Shown one piece after another: positions 15,304 to 25,272 of a stretch of 45,380 bases of DNA. Source of the stretch: a virus. The stretch covers positions 1 through 45,380 of IMG/VR virus record IMGVR_UViG_3300029893_000015. One strand, written 5' to 3'. The translations under genes and the position numbers were made by a program. Every line of letters begins with the position of its first letter. The first letter of the stretch is position 1. The notes under the pieces were generated by a model. The model was given only the letters and a program-made list of their open reading frames with translations. It was not told where the DNA came from and searched no databases.

Positions 15304-17012
15304 TTGATAAAGTAGTACATGGCCCAACCCTCCCTATCTCTGAAGAGATTCACTCCGCTAAGCATCGTCTTAAGGGTGAATCATTTAGAGAGGCTATGAG
15401 TAGAATTGCTAATGTATTAGCTGATTCCCCTCTCCATTACGAGTCTTACAGACAGATTCTACTGGAGCAAAGATTCCTCCCCGGGGGTAGGATCCAAGCA
15501 GCCATTGGGAGTCCTCGTAAGACTACAGCTTTTAACTGTTATGTTAGCCGCACTATTGATGATAGTGCTGAAGGTATCATGGAGGCAGCTAAAGAAGCCT
15601 TCAAGACTATGAGACTTGGGGGTGGTATTGGGTATGACTTCTCTACTCTTCGTCCTAGAGGAGATGTAATTGTCAGTCTTGATAGCAAATCTTCTGGCCC
15701 TCTTAGCTTCATGCAGATATTTGATTCTATCTGTGCTACTGTTAGTTCAGCTGGTCATCGTAGGGGTGCCCAGATGGGGGTGATGAGAGTGGATCATCCT
15801 GACATTGAAGAGTTCATTGAAGCTAAGACCAATTCTACCAACCTCACTAGATTCAATATATCAGTGGGTGTAACTGATAAGTTTATGCAGGCAGTAGAGG
15901 ATGGTGGTGACTTTGATTTAGTCTTTAATGGCAAGACGTATAAGCGAGTAGATGCCCGTTACCTCTGGGATAAGATTATGAGAGCCACTTGGGATTGGGC
16001 AGAGCCAGGAATTCTCTTCATTGATAGAATTAATGAGATGAATAACCTGTGGTACTGTGAAAACATTGCTGCTACGAATCCATGTGGTGAACAACCTCTG
16101 CCCCCATATGGCGCATGCCTCCTTGGTAGCTTCAACTTAGTTAAATATATTATCGAGTACCAGCCGGGTCACTATCGTTTCAATTGGGATCAGTTCAAAG
16201 CAGATGTTCCTGTTGTAGTTAGGGCGCAAGATAACGTGATTGATACTACTATCTATCCTCTCGTTGAACAGGAGAAGGAAGCTAAGAGTAAGAGACGTAT
16301 GGGGTTGGGGTATACAGGCTTAGCTAACGCTGGTGAAGTACTGGGGTATCCCTATGGTAGTGCTGAGTTTCTTAAGTTCCACACTAAGGTAGCTCGTGTG
16401 TTAGCTAATGAAGCGTACAAGGCTTCTGCTCTCTTAGCTAAAGAGAAGGGTAGCTTTGAATTGTTTGACAAGGAGAAGTACCTTGAAGGGAAGTTTATTA
16501 AGCGTTTGGATAGAGATACTCAAGACCTTATTGCTACTTATGGCATTCGGAATAGTCATCTCACTTCTATTGCACCAACTGGTACTATTAGCTTGGGTGC
16601 TGACAATGTAAGCTCAGGGTGTGAGCCTGTGTTCAGTCATTTCTATGACCGTACTATTATATCAGATGCTATGGAAACAAGGGTAGAAAGGGTATCTGAC
16701 TATGGGTATAGAGTATGGGGTATTAAAGGTAAGACAGCTGATGAGTGTACTACAGATGAGCATCTATCAGTACTCCTTACTGCTAATGATTGGGTCGATA
16801 GTGCTGTATCAAAGACTCTTAATGTTGGCGAAAAGGTAAGTTGGGAAGAGTTCAAGGACATCTACATGAAAGCTTGGAAGGGTAGAGCTAAGGGTTGTAC
16901 TACATTCAGAGCTGCTGGTAAGAGGTATGGTATCCTTAATGTTGTCAAGGAAGAGGAAGCTGGAGCAGCTTGCTACTATGATGTTAATACAGGAAAGAAG
17001 AGCTGTGAGTAG
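15300..17012 (+). CDS. nrdJ-like: Ribonucleotide reductase, probably adenosylcobalamin-dependent (class II)
   Basis: This 570-aa protein has AFNCYVS (near 78), RLGGGIGYDFSTLRP (near 104), RRGAQMGVM (near 156), the central NPCGEQPLPPYGACLLGSFN (near 260), SHLTSIAPTGTIS (near 419) and a C-terminal Cys pair (AACYYD...KSCE). These are the large-subunit barrel motifs. The LGGGIGYDFS and CGEQPL wording and the lack of any small-subunit gene point to the B12-dependent class II enzyme. It makes deoxynucleotides for phage replication and does not need oxygen. It overlaps the gene before it. Confidence 0.9.
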   Translation: MIDKVVHGPTLPISEEIHSAKHRLKGESFREAMSRIANVLADSPLHYESYRQILLEQRFLPGGRIQAAIGSPRKTTAFNCYVSRTIDDSAEGIMEAAKEAFKTMRLGGGIGYDFSTLRPRGDVIVSLDSKSSGPLSFMQIFDSICATVSSAGHRRGAQMGVMRVDHPDIEEFIEAKTNSTNLTRFNISVGVTDKFMQAVEDGGDFDLVFNGKTYKRVDARYLWDKIMRATWDWAEPGILFIDRINEMNNLWYCENIAATNPCGEQPLPPYGACLLGSFNLVKYIIEYQPGHYRFNWDQFKADVPVVVRAQDNVIDTTIYPLVEQEKEAKSKRRMGLGYTGLANAGEVLGYPYGSAEFLKFHTKVARVLANEAYKASALLAKEKGSFELFDKEKYLEGKFIKRLDRDTQDLIATYGIRNSHLTSIAPTGTISLGADNVSSGCEPVFSHFYDRTIISDAMETRVERVSDYGYRVWGIKGKTADECTTDEHLSVLLTANDWVDSAVSKTLNVGEKVSWEEFKDIYMKAWKGRAKGCTTFRAAGKRYGILNVVKEEEAGAACYYDVNTGKKSCE

Positions 17013-17020
17013 GGGGATCT

Positions 17021-17212
17021 ATGCCAACATATGTATATGAATGTGTAGACTGCGGAGAGATTACAGAAGTACTACAGAAGATTACGGAAGACCCACTTAC
17101 TACATGTGAGAAGTGTAGTGGTAGTCTTCGCAGAGTGATAACACCTAACCCATTTATATTACGAGGTGACGGATGGGAGAGCAACAAGAGCAAATCGAAG
17201 TATCATCAGTGA
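17021..17212 (+). CDS. FmdB-type zinc-ribbon protein (63 aa)
   Basis: MPTYVYECVDCG, then CEKCSGSLRRV, and a closing F.L.G.GW (FILRGDGW) are the full FmdB family pattern: two CxxC knuckles for one zinc. Members are small regulatory or adaptor proteins of uncertain role. It follows the ribonucleotide reductase by 8 bases behind GGGGGAT. Confidence 0.88.
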   Translation: MPTYVYECVDCGEITEVLQKITEDPLTTCEKCSGSLRRVITPNPFILRGDGWESNKSKSKYHQ

Positions 17213-17373
17213 ATCTAGCAAAAGTCTCTGATAAAGATTTAATTATGGAACTTATACATCGGAATGGTATACTAGATATGGGAAACTATTTAGTTACTAC
17301 TCTTGAAATTGACAATGAGAATGTAGCTCATTTACAAATTACACATACAGCACTGGAGGCATTAACACAATGA
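17173..17373 (+). CDS. Hypothetical protein (66 aa)
   Basis: The ATG at 17173 lies inside the FmdB gene and is preceded by GAGGTGACGG. An in-frame ATG at 17245 is another possible start. It is acidic, with an alternating strand YLVTTLEIDNENVAHLQI. Unknown. Confidence 0.5.
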   Translation: MGEQQEQIEVSSVNLAKVSDKDLIMELIHRNGILDMGNYLVTTLEIDNENVAHLQITHTALEALTQ

Positions 17374-17582
17374 GATATGAAGTAGTTTTAGCTGACTATT
17401 TTACTAATTGTAAATCATTACATATTAACTGTGACTTCATTACCACTCATGAGAAATTCATCTACTTCGAGAAACATACTGATGGTATGTCAAGTGATAT
17501 TGAAGCGATAATCCCTATCAGTAATATTCTATCAATTACTAAATGTAATGGTGATAAGGTACCACAGGTTATCACATGGTAG
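17370..17582 (+). CDS. Hypothetical protein (70 aa), last gene of rightward operon
   Basis: Starts at the TGA of the previous gene (ATGA overlap). It is beta-rich, with two Cys (CKSLHINC), FIYFEKHTDG and VIPISNILSI strands. No family recognised. It ends just before the bidirectional terminator at 17600. Confidence 0.6.
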   Translation: MRYEVVLADYFTNCKSLHINCDFITTHEKFIYFEKHTDGMSSDIEAIIPISNILSITKCNGDKVPQVITW

Positions 17583-17599
17583 AAGTAGTCTAACAAAAG

Positions 17600-17626
17600 A
17601 GAGGGGGCTTTCGCCCCCTTTTCTTT
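17600..17626. terminator. Bidirectional rho-independent terminator
   Basis: GGGGGC (17603-17608), loop TTTC, GCCCCC (17613-17618), then TTTTCTTT on the plus strand. On the minus strand the same stem is followed by TCTCTTTTG. It lies between the converging early/replication operon and the late operon and should stop both. Confidence 0.88.
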
Positions 17627-18026
17627 ACTTCCTTAATGACTTTAGTACTGCTGGGATATCTTTAACTACCATCCTAGCACCAAACCAGAATGTAATCACA
17701 GTCCATACGATATTCAGAAGAACAGGATTCATAGAAGCCAAGTGCTGTGGTTCCCCAATCCATCCAAATAGAATACCAACTACCCAGAATGTAATGATTG
17801 GCCTTGGTAATCTATTTATTCCATCTATCACCACATCAAACCGAGTAGAGTGAGAGATTTGATTCATCTTTCTAGCGCTATCCTGAGATGAATCCCCTGC
17901 TTGCATATCTTCAATACTCATCTTATGCTTAGTAGTCTCAGAAGGTATCCACTTATCAGCAACATCACTCACCTGACCAACAATCCCTTTCTCCCCACCA
18001 AATAACTTACCAATCCAACTAAACAT
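17625..18026 (-). CDS. Holin of the three-segment (3TM-holin) type
   Basis: This 133-aa protein starts MFSWIGKLFGG. It has a charged middle (GDSSQDSARKMNQISHSTRFDVVIDG), then two clear membrane helices: RPIITFWVVGILFGWIG near 73-90 and LLNIVWTVITFWFGARM near 103-120. SQDSARK..N..S..TRFD..ID..NRLPRP is typical of the 3TM-holin family. It should make the membrane lesion that frees the endolysin encoded just upstream. It is the last gene of the late operon. Confidence 0.82.
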   Translation of the reverse strand: MFSWIGKLFGGEKGIVGQVSDVADKWIPSETTKHKMSIEDMQAGDSSQDSARKMNQISHSTRFDVVIDGINRLPRPIITFWVVGILFGWIGEPQHLASMNPVLLNIVWTVITFWFGARMVVKDIPAVLKSLRK

Positions 18027-18027
18027 A

Positions 18028-18423
18028 TTAACTCCTTAATTCAAAATGTGGTGTATCCATGAAGCTCTGATTATAGAAATTCATATCTCCATCCCAGTCA
18101 TGCCCCCATCTAAGGTTTACCCCTAGCTGCTTGGCTACCCCCATGATTAACCCTGCCATGAAGAAGTGACTAGGCTTATCCCCCCAGTCTACAGGGTAGG
18201 GCATCACATCTATAGCATGGGAATACCCGTCAGACTGCACCAGATGCTTGCTGTTGAGAGTTTTGCTAACACCCCTAGCAATGTAGTCCCTTTGAGTGGA
18301 AATGTCTCTAGCGCCTTCTAAGACGGTTATATCATATATCTTAATCACTTCATTCATCACCCTCTGTATATCAGGATGACATGTAGCTAACTTCTCCAGT
18401 GATACTCTACCAAACTTAGGCAT
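18028..18423 (-). CDS. Endolysin, M15-type L-Ala-D-Glu / D-Ala-D-Ala peptidase
   Basis: I start at the ATG at 18423, behind GGAGATAAG; a longer upstream frame has no ribosome site. The 131-aa protein has the VanY/M15 zinc pattern, SKH(60)LVQSDGYSHAID(72)VMPYP with HFEL near the C-terminus (His126). It cuts peptide bridges of peptidoglycan at the end of infection. No signal peptide is seen, so it needs the holin. The size matches T5-type endolysins. Confidence 0.88.
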   Translation of the reverse strand: MPKFGRVSLEKLATCHPDIQRVMNEVIKIYDITVLEGARDISTQRDYIARGVSKTLNSKHLVQSDGYSHAIDVMPYPVDWGDKPSHFFMAGLIMGVAKQLGVNLRWGHDWDGDMNFYNQSFMDTPHFELRS

Positions 18424-18424
18424 C

Positions 18425-18685
18425 TTATCTCCAATGTCTAATCCATTGTTCAATGATAGTCTTTGCAGTGTCAGCAACAACAGTTCCTATCACACCTAAT
18501 GATGCAATGATCGACCAACCAATGACCTGAGTTTTAATCTTCTCAACTCTTTCCTTTCTCTTGTCATGATCATCTTTAAGCATCTGAACAAAGTCATGGT
18601 GACTGCTAGTACTGTGTCTATCAATCGCTTCATCAACAATTTCTTTAACAACCTCTCGTACATCTTCCTTAGTAAGATGGTTCAT
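18425..18685 (-). CDS. Small membrane protein of lysis cassette (86 aa)
   Basis: The N-terminal two thirds is charged and helical (DVREVVKEIVDEAIDRH, KDDHDKRKERVEKIK), probably a coiled coil. One hydrophobic helix follows at about 53-73 (VIGWSIIASLGVIGTVVADT). Its position between the ejection proteins and the endolysin suggests a second holin/antiholin or a spanin-like part, but no lipobox or spanin pair is seen. Confidence 0.65.
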   Translation of the reverse strand: MNHLTKEDVREVVKEIVDEAIDRHSTSSHHDFVQMLKDDHDKRKERVEKIKTQVIGWSIIASLGVIGTVVADTAKTIIEQWIRHWR

Positions 18686-18687
18686 AG

Positions 18688-20637
18688 CTATTCACTTTCT
18701 TCCTTGGGCTTACCAGTGGGGCCATATACCATCTTTAAAGGAACATCTCTCAATTCCTTTCCAACATAAGCTGAGGAAGCTACGAAATTATTAATCCATG
18801 CACCAAGAGGATCTACTGTGTAGTTAGCAATTAGATCCTTGACTACAATATACTCATTCTCTCTTCCCTTAGGAGCAGGCATCAGGATATTAATCTTCTT
18901 AGAAGAAGTTTCACCCTGATCTTTAGATACCCTACCTACTTCATTAAGGATAAACCCAAACTTAGTGGCAGCATCTTGATAGTTCTTAGACCCTTGTAAA
19001 TGAACTGATGCCTTAACATACTTAGTGAACCTAGGCATGTAGTCTCTATTGATAATAGACACATCCCTCTGAGCTTCAGGATTAGTGGTAGTTACTACAA
19101 GTCTACCATCCTGTGTAGCAGTGAGAGTCATTGTAGTAGGATCAAACTTACCAGTGAATGCTTCCATCACACTGTCAGTAATGTATGTATTGATTGGCCC
19201 AGACATCTTACCAGTCAAGTCAACAGGAACAAACTTCGATTGATACTCCACAAAGTTCTCATCAGCAATCAGATCAACCAACCCATCATAGGCAGCTGAG
19301 GACTTCTCCTTGTGTATTCCATCTAATAGGGATGAGATAGAGTCATTCACAATCTTCACATCAGAAGCATTAATATCCTTATCTTTGGTTGCAATACCAA
19401 ACTGAGATTTAAGGGTGGAGAAGAATGACTTAACATTCTGATCTCGGCTTTTAGTTTCAGCTTGGGAATAGACTACAGGGAATGGGTAGTCACCTTTAAT
19501 CACGCGTTGAACAGCAGTGATATATGGCTTAATCCCCAAATCACTAGCTATCAGTTGAGGTAGAGTCTTATCAAACAACTTATTAGCAAGAAGGACACCA
19601 CCAACATCAGGATCATTCAACAATCCAAGCTCTACAGTAGCTAGATGACCATCTAACTTAGCTTGAGCTGCATCAGCAGGAGTCTTTCCAGTGATTAACC
19701 CACGATATGATTCCTTCATATCAGTGATAACTTTAAGGAAGTTACCAACTTTAGGGTCAGAGGAACCGGGGGGATTCCATTGTGCAATATCAGTTTGGAT
19801 AGTAGCAGCAATACGCTCAAGACCCATTAACTGCTCAGCTAAAGGGGCCCCTGATTGAATAACCTCATTCATTTGAGTCTGGAACCCTCTTACTGTGGAG
19901 CGAGTAACGGGTATCCAAGCATCAGGATCATTGAGAACCATCTCCTTTCTAATCTGCCCACGATCCCTAAGGTTCTTAGTAACCTGCGTTATCTGACTGT
20001 CATTATTATTCTTAAGCATCTTAGGGAACCAATCAACATCAGTAAACGGGTTAATACCCTGTTTGACTGCTTCCTTCTGCGCCCATTCCATCATGTCAGA
20101 GCCCTGCTTAGCTTCAGCAGCTCTAGCCCCCTCAATCATTTTGATACGAGAGGCGTAATCCCCTAATTCATTAGTAGCAATACCTCTGAATCTATCAGCT
20201 AATCCGGGGAATCTATTGATATGATTCTTAGTGAGAGTCTCTACACGAGCCTTGAGTTCTAGCTCAGAGATACGCCCACCACCTTCAGCATAAGCCCCTC
20301 TCAATCTCTGCATATCGGCTTTAGCAGCCTCTAGAGCTGTATCTTCCTCAGGGGAGAGGAGCCCCTCAGTCTGCTGTGACATCATATCTACTACTTGATG
20401 CTGACCAGCAATAGATCCTTCTAGTTCAGCCTGAGTAAAGTAGTCACGGACAAGCTGTTCAGTACCAGCTTCAACCTGAGACCCCTCATATGCTGCAATT
20501 TGCTCTTGTACAAAGCCACCAAGCATCTTTATCTGCTCAGCACCAGAGGTATCAACTACACCACGCTGGACAAATGAAGCAGCACTCGTATCAATAGGTG
20601 ATAATCCAGTAACATCAGGGCCAAATTTACTCGGCAT
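18688..20637 (-). CDS. Internal virion / ejection protein (649 aa)
   Basis: I start at MPSKFGPDV (20637), which follows GAGGAGTTATTCA; the longer open frame to 20652 has no such site. It is Ala- and Gln-rich and largely helical, with long coiled stretches (ALEAAKADMQRLRGAY, LELKARVETLTKNH). No enzyme motif is evident. Place and length match the T7 gp15-like internal core proteins that form the DNA-ejection channel. The function is inferred from position. Confidence 0.72.
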   Translation of the reverse strand: MPSKFGPDVTGLSPIDTSAASFVQRGVVDTSGAEQIKMLGGFVQEQIAAYEGSQVEAGTEQLVRDYFTQAELEGSIAGQHQVVDMMSQQTEGLLSPEEDTALEAAKADMQRLRGAYAEGGGRISELELKARVETLTKNHINRFPGLADRFRGIATNELGDYASRIKMIEGARAAEAKQGSDMMEWAQKEAVKQGINPFTDVDWFPKMLKNNNDSQITQVTKNLRDRGQIRKEMVLNDPDAWIPVTRSTVRGFQTQMNEVIQSGAPLAEQLMGLERIAATIQTDIAQWNPPGSSDPKVGNFLKVITDMKESYRGLITGKTPADAAQAKLDGHLATVELGLLNDPDVGGVLLANKLFDKTLPQLIASDLGIKPYITAVQRVIKGDYPFPVVYSQAETKSRDQNVKSFFSTLKSQFGIATKDKDINASDVKIVNDSISSLLDGIHKEKSSAAYDGLVDLIADENFVEYQSKFVPVDLTGKMSGPINTYITDSVMEAFTGKFDPTTMTLTATQDGRLVVTTTNPEAQRDVSIINRDYMPRFTKYVKASVHLQGSKNYQDAATKFGFILNEVGRVSKDQGETSSKKINILMPAPKGRENEYIVVKDLIANYTVDPLGAWINNFVASSAYVGKELRDVPLKMVYGPTGKPKEESE

Positions 20638-23600
20638 TGAATAACTCCTCATTCATTCCATCATTAAGCATTTGAAGAATAGTCTTCTTTTGGTTCTCAG
20701 TAAGAGTATTGTTTCTCATGACAGTGGAGACTATCTCATTCCTAATCTCCCCACCGTTAGTAGCATCATGTAACATTCTAGAGATAACAGAATCCCCAAG
20801 GGTCTTCATCTTATCACTAGCAATCTTCTCCATATACCCAGCTACTCTCTGTCTCTCATGAGGCTCAAGTGAATTAAGAGTACTCTGCCAAGCTAAGAGA
20901 TGTACTTCATATGTCTTTCTATCGAGAGTACCATACATCTTATAGGCTCTTTCGATAGCCTCGAAGTGACGCTTAGCATAGTCTCTCAGTTCTTTCTCTT
21001 CATCATAAGAGGCTTTGAGATATTCATAAGCATCATCTACCTTGTAGTTACCAAAGCCAAAGAGCTGTGACAATGCTTCAGCTCTGGTAGCCTCAATAAT
21101 GTTATCACCCCTAGCACTAATGAGCTTACCAGTGTGCATAGCATATCTATACTTCATGTAATCACTAACACCTGAAGCAATACTAGCTACAGCAAGGAAG
21201 CTCTTACCAAGCTTCTCGGGGGTAGATAGATCAGGAGTCCCAGAGATAGCTGAGATATCATCCATTGCTCTACTAATCCTTGAGTTCTCAAACCCAACTA
21301 TATTATAAGATGGGCCCATGATAGCTGCTCTCCAGTCCTCATGGAGGAGCTTAGACATCACATCATGGAAAAATAATCCACCACTCAATGGAGCAAAGCT
21401 TTCAGAGAACTTAATCTTACTACCATCATTCTTCTCATCAGACATAACATTCAATAAGGTATTCATGGCGATATCTATAGTGCCACCACGTACTACCATG
21501 TCAACTTCAGGAGGTAGATCAACACCAATCTCATCTTGAATCATATTGATAAAACTATTAAGACCAAAGCCAGCACCACCAAACCATATCAGGTTAGCAG
21601 CAGCTATCTTCACCTTATCTGCGCCTGTGAATGCCTTAGACCCACCCATAGATGTAGGGAGAACAGAGAGTAGAGCCTTATGTGGCACTGCAACGAACTG
21701 AAGAGGCAGAGCTAGCAGACCCTTCTGATACTTAAGAGTACCCGGAACTGACATAGCATAAGAGATCTCTCTAGCATGTGCTGATATCTGATCAGAGAAT
21801 GCTTTCTCTGTCCAACGATGGGCTAACTCAGGATTAGTATCCATAAACTTCTTACGAGCAATCAACCAAGAACCAGTAAGGTTTATGAACTCACCTATAT
21901 CGAATCCAGCTGCCTTAGAGTATTGGATGATCCTCTTACCAACATTAACCCCACCAGATAATACTCTTTTAGTTGGAGATATAAGTGTAGTCTCATGGAT
22001 ATCCTTAACCAACCCTTCAATATAGAAGTTACTATCAATGGAATAAGGGAGACCACTCTTATTAAAGTAGTTATCAGATAGAATTCTAAACTCATCTTCA
22101 CTCATACCCATGAGCTTAGAGCCAGCTTTCACAGCTTTCTCGTATGCAGCAGGATACTTGATTGTAGCTCTAGCAAATGATAAAGCAATACCATCCCTAG
22201 CGAACTGACCAGATAACATATACTTCGGATCAACAAAACTATATTGTAACAACTGTAAAGACTGTACTAAGAGCTGTCTCAGTGGTCTGAGGGCAATGAA
22301 AAACACACTGGGAAGCTTACGTAAAGCCCCAGTAGGGGATATCTGACCAGCACTCTTGATACCTACTGATACATCTCTCGGAAGGATAGTCTCTAATGTC
22401 TCAGAGAGATCCATCATGAATGACTGCCACATCTTATCAGTCTTCGCAGGAGCTCTTGAGAGCGTAGAGATGTGCTCAAGTAATGCCTTAGCATTAGCGT
22501 AGTCCTGAGCCGTACCAGCCTGCTTCACAAGCTGTCTGGGGTCAGTTGGGAACGACTTAAGACCATCAGTGGCAGGAATCATGTGTCCATAAGTCTTTAA
22601 CCACCCCTGTCTGAGAGACTCAAGCAGATCATCATATGACACCTTACTTGAGATGGCTCTAATGGAACGATAGAGAGACTCAATAGGGTCTTCAATGTTA
22701 GCTAATCCCTTCTCACCATACCCTTCAAGGTGTGTACCACGACGCTTAGTGTTAGAGAGGGCAGTCTGATACAAGTGGTAGTCCTTCTCGTAGAAATTAT
22801 CATACTCATGGCCTCTACGAGCTACATAACGCTCACCTGTAGTCTCAGCTAATTCTCTAGCAGCAGCATCAGCTTCAGATTTAGTGGAATAAGCAGCAAT
22901 AGTATCCCCATGATCACGCACTAACAGTGCATCATCAGAAATTCTAGCGCCATTGACAAACATTTCCTTAGGAATCTTATCTACAAAGTAGAATTCCTTA
23001 TACGTTCTCTGAAAATACCCATTAATGTAGGGGAGAACTGAACCATTGAATGCCTTATACTGAGAATCTTTACCAGATACTAACACATAGTCAGTTTTAT
23101 GGCTGCCAACTCTCATTGGTTTATTCATACGGCCAACAGACCCGCCCTCAGCAATGAGTTTATCAAAAGCTTTCTGTGAAAAACCCTCTACTGTCCCAGT
23201 GACAGGGTTATATACAGATTTAACATTGTTCTTTACGTAATCGACGTCTAATTCCTTAGCAAATATACGATGAGTGGTACCTGTAGTAACCACTTCCATC
23301 ATTCCCTGAGCCTTAAGCTTCTTAGCCATCTCATTGTTGGCCATAGACCAGACAATATCAGAGACTTTACGATAAGAGTAGTAAGCTGCTACCTCTTTAT
23401 CAGACATACCAAGCTTGTTCTTGAGATAAGTTGTATCAAAGATTTCATTTTGACGAGCACCTTCCTCAAGAGCATAGAAAACCTTCTTCTTACTATTGTT
23501 CCCAAGCTTAGTAAGGCTATCACTAACGATATCAAGAAGTCTCTTCTCAATAGCTGAAGCCAAATCAGCCGATCTAACAGCAGCTTGAGAGATAGTCCTG

Positions 23601-25264
23601 TTAAATCTACCAACAACATCAAACAAATAGCCACCATATTTGGTAGCCCCAATCTTTGTAACTGCGTCTACACCAAAAATAGCTGCATCATATGGATTAT
23701 ATACATGGTCAAACTTATAACCTACAAAATAGGAACCTCTCTTACCAAGCTCAGCTTCAATATCAGCAACGATATCAAACTCACCAGTCTTCAAGTTCTT
23801 CTTATAGAGAATAACATTCTCAATATCCTTGAAATTCTGAGAAGCATTGGTCAATGCCTTGATAGCTGTAGAGAAACCATTCTTTACAGTGCTACCATAG
23901 ACAGCAATACCTGAATATCTCTCCATGTTATCCCCTCTTAATAGGGATTCAGCTGGATTCTGAGCAACCATTGACTTATTCAGGTGGAGTTTCATACCAT
24001 CAATAGCCCCTAAGGACTCATTGACAGCATCCATAGCAGCTACCTTAGCGTTAGCTGAGTAATTGATACCATGTGTAGCTGCCTGCTCTGCAATATCATC
24101 AGCTATCTTATTGTACTTGAGCATCTCATCGACTACATCGGAAGGTAAATCCTGTATTACCTTAATATCCCAACGAGGGAGAATCATAGAGTTGATAACA
24201 CTAACCTTAGTACCACCAGCAGCATGAGCAAGCTCATTAGTGGGGGCATTTATAGCATCAGCAGCTACCTTAGAAGCTAAGGTTTTATTAGCTTCAGCAG
24301 TCAGGATCAATGGAGACTTATTGGGGAGAATATTAGCAGCAGCCCTTGCCTTAGCAAATGGGGTCATTGCTACACGAGCAGCACCACCCACAATAAACCC
24401 TGTGTCAAGAACACCAATGAGATTATCGAGTCCTCTCTGCCACGTAGCATACTCAGGGTCTTCTACGAGATCCTGAATCATGAACATCTTCTTCATATCC
24501 ATACCGGGGAGAGCAGAGATGGCTGACAGCAACTTACTAGAAGCTTCAGCTCTCTTATCATAGGGCATTCTTTCAAGAGCTTTACGGATCTCTACTTTAT
24601 TCTCACCCATAAAGATGATATTCTTTACTCTATCCCATGTGCTCTCAGCACCAAGCACTTCTTCCTTAGCTGCCTGAACAGAAATACCCTCAATGAAAGG
24701 AAGAACTACCTCAGCAAACCCAAGTAACCCTGCCTGTACTGAGGGATCAAACTCTGCTCCTGCCTTATTGATAGCAGCTTGGGTATCATCATAGTATTTA
24801 ACACGATCAAAGATGAATGAGGCATCATATGCTTTATGCTCAGCATCGACAGCATTGGTGGCTTCTTCAGCAGCATAGATACGCTGGAGGTATTCCTCAG
24901 TGAGATTTACTTCCAGCTCTCTGTCTTTGAGATACTGAGCGATAGTGGCCTGCTTCTCCTCCTGAGGGATATTAGGATTAGCAATCATATCAGACATAGC
25001 TTTCCTATCATACTTATCAGCATCAGTCTGAATAAATCGTTGGATATTATCGTAATCAGATGAATATCCAGTAGTCTCTAGATCAATCTTAATCTTACGA
25101 TAGGTATCTATTAATTGTTGGGGATCTTGATTAGGAGTAGCAGACAAAGCAGCAGCATAGAACGCCTGAGAACTGGCGTTCTTAATCTCTACTTGAGTTG
25201 TCTTCTCTACTACCAATTGCTCAGGAGTGAATTGAGAATACGTATCTGGAGTAATTAGTTCCAT
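20627..25264 (-). CDS. Giant internal virion / ejection protein (1545 aa)
   Basis: This is the largest gene of the window, between a gp14-like protein and the gp15-like protein. It is mostly helical and polar, with short hydrophobic segments (for example near residues 285-300, VLDTGFIVGGAARVA). No transglycosylase signature was found, unlike T7 gp16. It probably enters the cell ahead of the DNA and extends the tail across the envelope. Such proteins evolve quickly, so the family is inferred from size, order and composition. Confidence 0.72.
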   Translation of the reverse strand: MELITPDTYSQFTPEQLVVEKTTQVEIKNASSQAFYAAALSATPNQDPQQLIDTYRKIKIDLETTGYSSDYDNIQRFIQTDADKYDRKAMSDMIANPNIPQEEKQATIAQYLKDRELEVNLTEEYLQRIYAAEEATNAVDAEHKAYDASFIFDRVKYYDDTQAAINKAGAEFDPSVQAGLLGFAEVVLPFIEGISVQAAKEEVLGAESTWDRVKNIIFMGENKVEIRKALERMPYDKRAEASSKLLSAISALPGMDMKKMFMIQDLVEDPEYATWQRGLDNLIGVLDTGFIVGGAARVAMTPFAKARAAANILPNKSPLILTAEANKTLASKVAADAINAPTNELAHAAGGTKVSVINSMILPRWDIKVIQDLPSDVVDEMLKYNKIADDIAEQAATHGINYSANAKVAAMDAVNESLGAIDGMKLHLNKSMVAQNPAESLLRGDNMERYSGIAVYGSTVKNGFSTAIKALTNASQNFKDIENVILYKKNLKTGEFDIVADIEAELGKRGSYFVGYKFDHVYNPYDAAIFGVDAVTKIGATKYGGYLFDVVGRFNRTISQAAVRSADLASAIEKRLLDIVSDSLTKLGNNSKKKVFYALEEGARQNEIFDTTYLKNKLGMSDKEVAAYYSYRKVSDIVWSMANNEMAKKLKAQGMMEVVTTGTTHRIFAKELDVDYVKNNVKSVYNPVTGTVEGFSQKAFDKLIAEGGSVGRMNKPMRVGSHKTDYVLVSGKDSQYKAFNGSVLPYINGYFQRTYKEFYFVDKIPKEMFVNGARISDDALLVRDHGDTIAAYSTKSEADAAARELAETTGERYVARRGHEYDNFYEKDYHLYQTALSNTKRRGTHLEGYGEKGLANIEDPIESLYRSIRAISSKVSYDDLLESLRQGWLKTYGHMIPATDGLKSFPTDPRQLVKQAGTAQDYANAKALLEHISTLSRAPAKTDKMWQSFMMDLSETLETILPRDVSVGIKSAGQISPTGALRKLPSVFFIALRPLRQLLVQSLQLLQYSFVDPKYMLSGQFARDGIALSFARATIKYPAAYEKAVKAGSKLMGMSEDEFRILSDNYFNKSGLPYSIDSNFYIEGLVKDIHETTLISPTKRVLSGGVNVGKRIIQYSKAAGFDIGEFINLTGSWLIARKKFMDTNPELAHRWTEKAFSDQISAHAREISYAMSVPGTLKYQKGLLALPLQFVAVPHKALLSVLPTSMGGSKAFTGADKVKIAAANLIWFGGAGFGLNSFINMIQDEIGVDLPPEVDMVVRGGTIDIAMNTLLNVMSDEKNDGSKIKFSESFAPLSGGLFFHDVMSKLLHEDWRAAIMGPSYNIVGFENSRISRAMDDISAISGTPDLSTPEKLGKSFLAVASIASGVSDYMKYRYAMHTGKLISARGDNIIEATRAEALSQLFGFGNYKVDDAYEYLKASYDEEKELRDYAKRHFEAIERAYKMYGTLDRKTYEVHLLAWQSTLNSLEPHERQRVAGYMEKIASDKMKTLGDSVISRMLHDATNGGEIRNEIVSTVMRNNTLTENQKKTILQMLNDGMNEELFNAE

Positions 25265-25272
25265 TTTTATCC

